Positions 5,335-10,317 of a stretch of DNA of 10,317 nt are shown here, piece after piece. The stretch lies in the NCBI GenBank assembly GCA_016181905.1, contig JACOYM010000045.1:1-10317 (forward strand), read 5' to 3'. This DNA comes from Candidatus Pacearchaeota archaeon. Lineage in GTDB: Archaea > Nanobdellota > Nanobdellia > Pacearchaeales > GW2011-AR1. A program made the position numbers and the translations under genes. Numbering within the stretch: the first letter of the stretch is position 1; every line of letters starts with the position of its first letter. The notes beneath the pieces were generated by a model. It was given only the letters and a program-made list of their open reading frames with translations, made no database searches and was not told where the DNA came from.

Positions 5335-5603
5335 ATGAAATATGAACTTGCGCCAGATATACAAAAGGAATTTGAGAATATAGTATTAACTCTGAACTTA
5401 AGCCATATAAAAACAGATTCTGTTATGTGCTTCAGGGGCTATGGCTCTTCTTCATCCATGAGCTGATGCATATCCCAAAATCCTTTGGAGGGGGGTTTAA
5501 GCATCATGACTATGTCTGCAATAGAAACATAGATAATTATTATAAAAGGTATACTGAAAAGAGGGCAAGCATATTTGGCATAGAAAGGCAAAATGAGGGC
5601 TAG
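5335..5603 (+). pseudogene. putative metallopeptidase (HELMH), internally deleted and frameshifted
   Basis: The first frame (5335-5466) encodes MKYELAPDIQKEFENI, then LSHIKTDSVMCFRGYGSSS, and stops. This is the N-terminus of an archaeal and phage putative-metallopeptidase family. Two bases out of frame, the C-terminal half reads FFIHELMHIPKSFGGGFKHH followed by DYVCNRNIDNYYKRYT and a TAG at 5601-5603. HELMHIPK-F-GG plus H-H is the family's zinc site and hallmark. In relatives about 40 to 50 residues lie between the two halves, including the IAR-x-x-LP-IWQ and YVIEVISEKFDKLSEEEK regions; they are missing here. The junction falls between about 5438 and 5454. The tail overlaps the next gene by 11 bp. 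Family recognition comes from memory of the motif pattern; the size of the deletion is an estimate. Confidence 0.7.
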
Positions 5604-5943
5604 GCTTCATATTAAGGGAAGGAGCATAATCATAGAAGATTTAAGAAAATGCAATGCATTCAGCAAATTTATAGGATTAATGTTCAAAAGAAGGGAAAAA
5701 GCAGCGCCTTTGCTTTTTGATTTTGCAAAAGAAGGCAGGCATGCGATACATTCCTTTTTTGTCTTTTTCCCTTTCCTTGCAATATGGCTCGATAAGAACA
5801 ATCAGGTTGCTGAATATAAGGTTGTTTATCCATTTGTTCCTCTTGTCACGCCAGCCAAAGAGTTCTCAAAACTAATAGAAATACCACTAAATGAGAAATA
5901 CAAAAAGATATTTTTGATAATGCAAAATTCCCGTCGGGAATAG
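5593..5943 (+). CDS. DUF192 family protein
   Basis: This 116-residue protein matches the archaeal short form of DUF192 (COG1430). It has FSKFIGLMFKRREKAAPLLFDF (the GLM-R signature followed by the LF-F strand), RHAIHSFFVFFPFLAIWLDKNNQV (the Ser/His strand leading to a hydrophobic strand and a D-x-N turn) and a KVVYPFVPLVTPAKEFSKLIEIPL tail. The family's biochemical function is unknown; no signal peptide is present here. The ATG lies inside the 3' end of the broken metallopeptidase gene, suggesting translational coupling. The last codons contain an unusually GC-rich palindrome (5927-5941). Confidence 0.8.
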   Translation: MRARLHIKGRSIIIEDLRKCNAFSKFIGLMFKRREKAAPLLFDFAKEGRHAIHSFFVFFPFLAIWLDKNNQVAEYKVVYPFVPLVTPAKEFSKLIEIPLNEKYKKIFLIMQNSRRE

Positions 5944-6007
5944 AAAAGTTTAAATACAATAATAAACTGATATCTAAAATATAAAATAATAATCAATAAA
6001 AGGAGGT
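5944..6007 (+). promoter_or_regulatory. promoter plus strong Shine-Dalgarno of the 42-residue protein gene
   Basis: GAAAAGTTTAAATA (5943-5956) fits the window's promoter pattern. Transcription starting about 25 bp later would give a leader of around 38 nt that ends in AGGAGGT (6001-6007), 6 nt from the ATG. Perfect Shine-Dalgarno complementarity and ideal spacing are exceptional here, where most genes look leaderless. Confidence 0.6.
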
Positions 6008-6013
6008 AAAAAA

Positions 6014-6142
6014 ATGGGAAAAGTTCTTGTAAAAAACGCTGTTAAGAGAAAGTCTGGTTATCTTTACTACGTCGACGGAAAGGGCAATGTATGCGAAGCA
6101 AAGATGGCCCGAGGCGGAAGAAAGAAAAAGAAAAAAAAGTAA
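6014..6142 (+). CDS. very small basic protein (42 aa), unknown
   Basis: A 42-codon ORF begins MGKVLVKNAVKRKSG, continues YLYYVDGKGNVCEAKMARGG and ends in a lysine tract. The middle forms a plausible two-stranded hairpin (YLYYVDGKGNVCEA), and the tail is strongly basic, so nucleic-acid binding is plausible (inference). It has the best ribosome binding site in the window, a matching promoter and a following T-rich terminator, all of which argue for a real and highly expressed gene despite its size. I do not assign a named family. It might be a lineage-specific ribosome- or DNA-associated protein. Confidence 0.75.
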   Translation: MGKVLVKNAVKRKSGYLYYVDGKGNVCEAKMARGGRKKKKKK

Positions 6143-6178
6143 ACTTTCTTTATTTTTTATTTTTAATCTTTTTATTTT
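6143..6178 (+). terminator. T-rich terminator after the 42-aa gene
   Basis: Several T runs of 4 to 6 bases directly follow the TAA. They also form the 3' boundary of the convergent minus-strand gene ending at 6179. Confidence 0.55.
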
Positions 6179-6490
6179 TTAATTAAGCTTTATATTTTTA
6201 AAGAATTTTTCTTCTATATTTTTTAATTCCGGCAGTATGCCGCTTGGGACACCTATGTTGTTGTCATAACACCAAATGCCAACATCTTTTTTGTCAGTAT
6301 CTCTTTTAATGAAGATAGTCTTTTTTGCGCCATCATTCAGCTTGCGTATTGTTTCATGGTCTATGTAGGAAGTGACATCGCAATTTTCTATTTCATTGTT
6401 AAGGCTGTAGGAAACGACTATGCCTGTTTCCACATGTATCATTTTCACATATACTTCCTTTTGTTTTTCCATGAAATCATTGGCAAACAA
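6179..6490 (-). CDS. hypothetical protein
   Basis: A protein of up to 103 residues with no family I recognise. It is a mixed alpha/beta cytoplasmic-looking protein: KEVYVKMIHVETGIVVSYSL, then KKTIFIKRDTDKKDVGIWCY, suggest several strands, and the C-terminus is a Lys-rich helix. There is no signal peptide. The first codon here is TTG (6490); an ATG at 6472 (MEKQKEVYV) is the alternative. A TATA-like TTTATATA (6509-6516, minus strand) is about 22 bp before the TTG, which slightly favours a leaderless TTG start. It converges tail-to-tail with the 42-residue gene and diverges from the nucleotidyltransferase. Confidence 0.55.
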   Translation of the reverse strand: MFANDFMEKQKEVYVKMIHVETGIVVSYSLNNEIENCDVTSYIDHETIRKLNDGAKKTIFIKRDTDKKDVGIWCYDNNIGVPSGILPELKNIEEKFFKNIKLN

Positions 6491-6538
6491 TAATTTATAA
6501 TCTTAACATATATAAAGTATATATTTTTAGGGCTTATA

Positions 6539-6673
6539 CTAAAGGACGCAAATACTCTACCAAAAAGCGCCTTTAGTAGATAGGAAATGACATAAAAATT
6601 GGTAGAAAATTAATGTCATTTACTATAGGTTTTTATTGCATACTTCAAAAATACTCTAGAATTAGAGTTTTTG
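6539..6673. repeat. cluster of nested inverted and direct repeats
   Basis: Four inverted repeats occur in 135 bp. CTAAAGG (6539-6545) and CGC (6547-6549) pair with GCG-CCTTTAG (6567-6576). TCTACCAA (6556-6563) pairs with TTGGTAGA (6599-6606). AAATGACAT (6585-6593) pairs with ATGTCATTT (6613-6621). ACTCTA (6653-6658) pairs with TAGAGT (6663-6668), flanked by A and T runs. AAATACTCTA occurs directly at 6550-6559 and 6649-6658. The cluster lies between two divergent genes, so operators or an attenuating leader are possible. Confidence 0.6.
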
Positions 6674-6682
6674 ACATTAAAA

Positions 6683-6689
6683 TTTATAA
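6683..6689 (+). promoter_or_regulatory. TATA-like box of the nucleotidyltransferase gene
   Basis: TTTATAA lies about 27 bp before the ATG at 6712, predicting a leaderless transcript. The adjacent ATTAAAA is a weak BRE-like stretch. Confidence 0.5.
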
Positions 6690-6711
6690 GCCCCTTTTCC
6701 CATCATTTATA

Positions 6712-7458
6712 ATGAAATGCATAATCTTATGCGCTGGGTTTGGCACAAGGCTTTACCCCCTTACACTGGACAAGCCGAAGGCGCTTCTTGAGATTGGCAA
6801 TAAAGCCATGCTTGATTGTATAATCAGCAAGATTGAACCAATTGATGAAATAAAGGATGTTTTCATAGTGTCAAATGACAAATTTTACATGCAGTTTGTG
6901 TGGTGGCTTAAAAATTATGCGGGCAAAAAGAATATAGAGATAATTAATGATGGAATATCAACAAATGAAACAAGGCTTGGTGGAATAGGCGACCTGTTCC
7001 TTGCAATCAAAGGCAAAAATATGGACGATGATATTCTTGTCATAGCAGGGGACAATCTTTTTGAGTTTGAATTAAATGCATTTATTGATTTTTTTAACGA
7101 GAAAAAAGGCATTGCTGTTGCCCTTTATGATGTGAAAAGCCTTGATGAAGCAAAAAAGTTTGGCGTTGTTGCCCTTGACAGCAGCTTTAAGATTATTGAT
7201 TTTGAGGAAAAGCCAGAATCCCCAAAAAGCGCTCTTATCAGCACAGCCTGCTATATATTCAGAAAAGAGGATTTGCAGGGCATAAAGGATTACATGAAAA
7301 CCGGCAATAACAAAGACGGCCCAGGATTTCTGATTAAGCATTTTTATCCTTTAAAGGATGTTTATGGGTTTGTATTTTCTGAGCCGTGGTTTGACATCGG
7401 CAGCATTGAGCAGTACAATGCTGTCAGGGAGATGTATGGGAGAAAAGATACAGGATAA
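6712..7458 (+). CDS. sugar-phosphate nucleotidyltransferase (RmlA/GlmU-N-like)
   Basis: This 248-residue protein opens with MKCIILCAGFGTRLYPLT, then KPKALLEIGNKAMLD. This is the GxGTRxxPxTxxxPK signature of NDP-sugar pyrophosphorylases, which condense an NTP with a sugar 1-phosphate to give NDP-sugar and pyrophosphate. Other family marks are AGDNLFE (112-118, metal-binding Asp 114), FEEKP (164-168), the STACYIF strand and EPWFDIGSIEQY (224-234). It lacks a left-handed beta-helix, so it is a stand-alone catalytic domain. The upstream in-frame extension from 6613 was rejected: the conserved N-terminal strand begins at 6712, and a TATA box lies 27 bp before it. The specific sugar cannot be told; a role in surface glycan or lipid-sugar synthesis is inferred. 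It ends 2 bp from the convergent gene. Confidence 0.9.
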   Translation: MKCIILCAGFGTRLYPLTLDKPKALLEIGNKAMLDCIISKIEPIDEIKDVFIVSNDKFYMQFVWWLKNYAGKKNIEIINDGISTNETRLGGIGDLFLAIKGKNMDDDILVIAGDNLFEFELNAFIDFFNEKKGIAVALYDVKSLDEAKKFGVVALDSSFKIIDFEEKPESPKSALISTACYIFRKEDLQGIKDYMKTGNNKDGPGFLIKHFYPLKDVYGFVFSEPWFDIGSIEQYNAVREMYGRKDTG

Positions 7459-7460
7459 TC

Positions 7461-8321
7461 TTAAGCGAATTTAATGCCTTGTTCCTGATTTCTTGAAAAC
7501 TCTTCTACTAATTTTAATATGGTGTAGCTTACAATTTCTGATGGATTATCTAAAAGTTTTAGTTTAAAGTTTGCAACCATTCCTATGGACTCAGCGAAAG
7601 TATTAGAAAAATAAGTATATCCTTTAAGAAAGTACCCATTAAAATTATTAATGGCATTTTTGGTATCCTCATAAGAATCAAAAAATAATTCTTTTTCCAT
7701 CACTGTAGGATGATGCACGCAATGAACGGTTCTAACAGTATTCACAAACTTTGCCCTAAGCCGGGATTTTTCAGAACTTTTGAACTTTACTGGTTTTACA
7801 AAAAACATATTGCCTAGATCAAAAGCCAAATCTGCAGATTTGGAATTTTTAGTATGCAAATATTCATTATAATCACAAAATACTCTGTTAAGAATGATTA
7901 ATGGTCCTATTGCCCCTCCTTCAGAGTATTTGAATATTCTGTTGGTTTTATCAATTTCGTATCTTTTAATAGTCTCATCAAGCGATAAAGCGCTATACGT
8001 ATTTTTGAAGTCTTTGGATAAGAATAAAGCATTGCCTGTACCAACAACACCTTCAACTTCACTAAATTGCGAGAACGCCTCTAAAGTATTTATTGCGCCG
8101 ACACCAAGGGTCAGATATACTCTGCCATTATACAAAAATCCTGCACCTTGTACTAGCATACAGTTGTCACGCTCGCTACTTTTGTAAAGCAATTTCCGCT
8201 GTGCATCTTTATGCTCCATTAATCCCATTTCTGTGATGTCTTGTTCATGTAGGGGGCATTTTGTCAATCTAGACCTCCAATTATACTGGTCATAAGATGC
8301 ATCAATAATTCTGTTTATCAT
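7461..8321 (-). CDS. unrecognised 286-aa protein, possibly a degenerate HprK/PEPCK-like fold
   Basis: No family is certain. Residues 55-80 (MLVQGAGFLYNGRVYLTLG, then VGAINTL) have the look of the HPr-kinase/PEPCK-like core, where a beta strand with NG turn runs into a P-loop. The expected GxxxxGKST is replaced by GVGAINT, and the later acidic DD is replaced by LFLSKD (99-104). If related, it would have lost ATP-binding residues. A possible metal site is HCVHHP (200-205). No signal peptide or membrane helix is seen. The gene is divergent from a TrmB-like regulator across an 88-bp intergenic region holding a palindrome, with a TATA-like box (8344-8351) about 26 bp before its ATG. Some arginines use CGN codons (about a third), unlike the AGA/AGG bias of neighbours. 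The structural guess is weak; the ORF itself is solid. Confidence 0.75.
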   Translation of the reverse strand: MINRIIDASYDQYNWRSRLTKCPLHEQDITEMGLMEHKDAQRKLLYKSSERDNCMLVQGAGFLYNGRVYLTLGVGAINTLEAFSQFSEVEGVVGTGNALFLSKDFKNTYSALSLDETIKRYEIDKTNRIFKYSEGGAIGPLIILNRVFCDYNEYLHTKNSKSADLAFDLGNMFFVKPVKFKSSEKSRLRAKFVNTVRTVHCVHHPTVMEKELFFDSYEDTKNAINNFNGYFLKGYTYFSNTFAESIGMVANFKLKLLDNPSEIVSYTILKLVEEFSRNQEQGIKFA

Positions 8322-8343
8322 AACTGAATGGCGACATGTCTGT

Positions 8344-8394
8344 ATTTTAATTTATGTTGTACTATTATGGTACAATGATAGTAAAATTTAAAAA
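8344..8394. promoter_or_regulatory. divergent promoters and operator-like palindrome
   Basis: TTAAAATA, read on the minus strand across 8344-8351, serves the gene starting at 8321. TTTAAAAA (8387-8394) lies about 20 bp before the ATG at 8410 on the plus strand. Between them, TTGTAC (8357-8362) and GTACAA (8370-8375) form a 6+6 palindrome with a 7-bp spacer. ACTAT (8361-8365) pairs with ATAGT (8378-8382). This is a natural place for the TrmB-like regulator to bind and control both genes. Confidence 0.6.
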
Positions 8395-8409
8395 CCTGAA
8401 TACATTCTG

Positions 8410-9144
8410 ATGCCCATGTTTGATATTAATATTTTAAAAAATGTTGGACTTACAGATAATGAAACTGAAGTATATGTTATATTACTGCAGTTAAATGAAT
8501 GCTTGGCTTCTGATATTGCCAGACGCACAAAAATATCTCGACCTCACGTGTATGATGCTCTAAATAAATTGTTGCATAAAGGTTTGGCATCTTATGTTTT
8601 GAAGAAAGGCGATAGATACTTTATGCCTACAGATCCTATTAAAATCTTAGAACGCCTTAAGGACCAAGAAAAAATTCTTCAACAAAAATATCTATCCATA
8701 CAATCCATAATGCCACAACTTAAATCATTGCGTCAACCTTTGAGAGATAAGCCACTAATTGAAGTTTTAGAAGGTGGTGAGGGTATTAAGACCATACTCA
8801 ACGACATAATCAAGACTAGAAAAGAAATGTTGGCTTTCAATACTTTGGGCAAGGAATTTAAAAGATATATTCCTGAACATTTTCTTAAAAGGTATTTTAT
8901 CGAACGTGAAAAACATCATATCAAGTCTAGACAATTTTATGTTAAGGGTGCTCAAATATATCGACATCCTATGGTTACTTACAAAAAATTGCAACAACCT
9001 TTTAATTCAGTAGCATTATTTGTTTATGACGATAAAGTTGTAATATTCGTTCTAACAGACATACCTATAACTATAAGAATAGAAAGTAAAGAGGTTGCCA
9101 AACTATATAAAGAACAATTCGAAAAGATGTGGGAAGAACTTTGA
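8410..9144 (+). CDS. TrmB-family transcriptional regulator
   Basis: The 244-residue protein has an N-terminal winged helix-turn-helix: LTDNETEVYVILLQLNECLA, then SDIARRTKISRPHVYDALNKL (helix-turn-helix about 34-58), followed by a wing with GDRYFMPTDP. A coiled-coil linker (78-108) leads to a C-terminal domain starting IEVLEGGEGIKTILNDII (117-133), typical of archaeal TrmB-like sensors. TrmB proteins bind palindromic operators and respond to small ligands, often sugars. The divergent partner gene and the nearby sugar nucleotidyltransferase make metabolic control plausible; the ligand is unknown. Several arginines use CGN codons, which differs from the surrounding genes. The stop lies 38 bp before Kae1. 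The ATG at 8410 is chosen from the TATA spacing; an ATG two codons later is possible. Confidence 0.88.
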   Translation: MPMFDINILKNVGLTDNETEVYVILLQLNECLASDIARRTKISRPHVYDALNKLLHKGLASYVLKKGDRYFMPTDPIKILERLKDQEKILQQKYLSIQSIMPQLKSLRQPLRDKPLIEVLEGGEGIKTILNDIIKTRKEMLAFNTLGKEFKRYIPEHFLKRYFIEREKHHIKSRQFYVKGAQIYRHPMVTYKKLQQPFNSVALFVYDDKVVIFVLTDIPITIRIESKEVAKLYKEQFEKMWEEL

Positions 9145-9151
9145 TTACTCT

Positions 9152-9163
9152 GTTAAATAAAAG
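9152..9163 (+). promoter_or_regulatory. TATA-like box of Kae1
   Basis: GTTAAATAAAAG is centred about 26 bp before the ATG at 9183. It sits just past the stop of the regulator and suggests that Kae1 has its own leaderless start. Confidence 0.45.
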
Positions 9164-9182
9164 AAAAATCAAAAACAATAAA

Positions 9183-10208
9183 ATGTCAAAACAATATATC
9201 TTAGGCATAGAAAGCACAGCGCACACCTTGGGGATAGGCATTGTTAAGGAAGGCAGTATAATTGCAAACACAAAGGATTCTTATGTTACAGAAAAAGGCG
9301 GCATAATTCCTGTTGAGGCGGCAAGGCATCATGCTAAAGCCAAAGAAGATGTTTACAAAAGAGCATTGGAAGAAGCAGGAATTAAAGAGGGGGATATAAA
9401 GGCAATAGCATTTTCTCAAGGCCCGGGTTTAGACCCTTGCTTGCTTGAGGGGCTGGGGTTTGCAAAAGAGCTTGCTAAAAAACTGAATGTGCCGATTGTC
9501 CCTTTAAATCATTGCATTGCGCATCTTGAGGTAGGCAGGCTGACAGGGGCGAAAGATCCTGTCATGCTTTATGCCTCTGGCGCAAACACGCAGATAATTG
9601 CGTATGCAGCAGGAAAATACAGGATTTTTGGAGAGACTTTAGATATCGGCGTGGGAAATTTTATAGACACATTTGCGCGCTATGCAGGAATGGGCTTTCC
9701 AGGCGGGCCAAGGATAGCAGAGCTTGCTGACAAAATAAAAGGAGAGGTTGATAAGGAAAAACTTGGTTCTCATTATATTGAACTTCCATACTCTATAAAA
9801 GGCATGGATGTTGCATTTTCTGGGCTGCTAACAAATCTTAAGCAAAAGCTTGAGTCTAATAAATACAGGATAGAGGACTTGGCATTTAGCCTGCAGGAAA
9901 CAGCCTTTGCCATGCTTGTAGAGGCTGCTGAAAGGGCGCTTGCGCATACAGGAAAGAATGAATTGTTGTTAGGAGGGGGGGTAGCATGCAATAAAAGACT
10001 GCAGGAGATGTGCAGGATAATGTGCAATGAAAGAGGCGCTAAACTATTTGTTCCTGAACCAGAACTTTTACAAGACAATGGCGCCATGATTGCGTTTCTC
10101 GGTGAGATTATGCTTAATGCAAGAATAAAGATTGATTCTGCGAATACTGGCAAAATTGACATAAAGCCCCGCGAGAGAACAGATGAGGTTGAGGTGAAGT
10201 GGAAGTAA
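9183..10208 (+). CDS. kae1: Kae1/TsaD tRNA threonylcarbamoyltransferase (KEOPS)
   Basis: This 341-residue protein is the catalytic subunit that transfers threonylcarbamoyl to A37 of ANN-decoding tRNAs (t6A). It has an ASKHA-type fold: LGIESTAHTLGIGIV (7-21), the metal-site histidines H110 and H114 in NHCIAH, SGANTQI (132-138; the family usually has SGGNT), LDIGVGNFIDTFAR, FPGGPRIAELA, LLLGGGVACNKRL (261-273) and the catalytic-site Asp in QDNGAM (D298). The start was moved to 9183 because MSKQYILGIE is the family N-terminus; the in-frame extension from 9129 overlaps the regulator gene. In many archaea Kae1 is fused to the Bud32 kinase; here a stop follows the Kae1 domain, so Bud32 must be elsewhere if present. 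The tRNA-Ile(UAU) and other ANN tRNAs would be substrates. Confidence 0.95.
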   Translation: MSKQYILGIESTAHTLGIGIVKEGSIIANTKDSYVTEKGGIIPVEAARHHAKAKEDVYKRALEEAGIKEGDIKAIAFSQGPGLDPCLLEGLGFAKELAKKLNVPIVPLNHCIAHLEVGRLTGAKDPVMLYASGANTQIIAYAAGKYRIFGETLDIGVGNFIDTFARYAGMGFPGGPRIAELADKIKGEVDKEKLGSHYIELPYSIKGMDVAFSGLLTNLKQKLESNKYRIEDLAFSLQETAFAMLVEAAERALAHTGKNELLLGGGVACNKRLQEMCRIMCNERGAKLFVPEPELLQDNGAMIAFLGEIMLNARIKIDSANTGKIDIKPRERTDEVEVKWK

Positions 10209-10255
10209 ATTGACATAAATATTATTTGATATATCTATTCTAATACACAAACATA

Positions 10256-10261
10256 TTTATA
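10256..10261 (+). promoter_or_regulatory. TATA-like box of the edge gene
   Basis: TTTATA lies about 24 bp before the ATG at 10282, the same spacing as the other leaderless genes in this window. Confidence 0.4.
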
Positions 10262-10281
10262 TTTAGTATATAAGAAATCTT

Positions 10282-10317
10282 ATGGCTGTTATGAAGAAAT
10301 TGTGCTATCCTGCCCTG
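10282..10317 (+). CDS. partial CDS at the window edge
   Basis: Twelve codons, MAVMKKLCYPAL, are open to the end of the window and follow a correctly spaced TATA-like box. Too little remains to assign a function. The KKLCYPAL pattern would be compatible with the beginning of a HicB-type antitoxin (strand ending in YPA-F), but this is a guess. It does not resemble the start of Bud32, the expected partner of Kae1. Confidence 0.4.
   Translation, partial: MAVMKKLCYPAL

Noticed and set aside
6539..6673. CRISPR array
   Set aside because: The repeats are short, unequal, mostly inverted, and not regularly spaced.
6613..6711. N-terminal extension of the nucleotidyltransferase
   Set aside because: The extension overlaps the repeat cluster and the TATA box, and the family begins at the strand starting at 6712.
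7894..8187. 97-codon plus-strand ORF inside the 286-aa gene
   Set aside because: Antisense shadow; no start signals, and the minus-strand frame is longer and has a correctly placed promoter.
9129..9182. N-terminal extension of Kae1
   Set aside because: It overlaps the end of the regulator gene and adds residues not found in the family; a TATA box lies within it.
9773..10216. 147-codon minus-strand ORF opposite Kae1
   Set aside because: Antisense to strongly conserved Kae1 motifs; Ser/Pro-rich shadow.

Overview
The window looks like about 10 kb of chromosome from a small, AT-rich archaeon, most likely of the DPANN type (Woesearchaeota/Pacearchaeota-like; the lineage is inference, the archaeal domain is well supported). 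The evidence is two intron-containing tRNA genes with archaeal splice features, a Kae1-type tRNA-modification protein, an archaeal-type YchF GTPase with a TGS tail, and a recurring promoter of the form GAAAAG-x-TTTAAATA about 25 bp before start codons. Most genes appear leaderless; only two carry clear Shine-Dalgarno sequences.

Layout. Positions 64-353 hold two minus-strand tRNA genes, Glu(UUC) and Ile(UAU), each with an intron. Positions 523-1563 hold two minus-strand genes: a small exported Gly/Ala-rich protein and a charged helical protein, both unrecognised. A plus-strand pair follows (1613-3316): a CoaE/UPF0200-like P-loop kinase, then the YchF-family GTPase, which has lost an internal segment and shifted frame before its TGS domain. 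A Nudix hydrolase (3358-3822, minus) is divergent from a plus-strand operon (3874-5943). That operon encodes an archaeo-eukaryotic primase-superfamily protein resembling LigD-Pol, a UPF0235/DUF167 protein, a small HExxH protein, a second HExxH metallopeptidase that is frameshifted and internally deleted, and a DUF192 protein. Next is a 42-residue basic protein with a strong ribosome binding site (6014-6142) and a T-rich terminator, then an unknown minus-strand gene (6179-6490).

The second half starts with an intergenic stretch full of inverted repeats (6539-6673), then a sugar-phosphate nucleotidyltransferase (6712-7458). A two-gene module follows: an unrecognised 286-residue protein (7461-8321, minus) divergent from a TrmB-like regulator (8410-9144, plus). 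They share an operator-like palindrome and use arginine CGN codons more than their neighbours do. Kae1/TsaD (9183-10208) follows, and the window ends inside a gene that starts at 10282.

Functional themes are translation and tRNA (two tRNAs, Kae1, YchF), nucleotide housekeeping (P-loop kinase, Nudix), and DNA replication or repair (the AEP protein). No CRISPR array, insertion sequence or complete unknown defence system was seen. The oddest signals are the tRNA-Ile(UAU), two neighbouring genes with out-of-frame internal deletions, two divergent gene pairs that seem to share one central promoter element, and the regulated module at 7461-9144.
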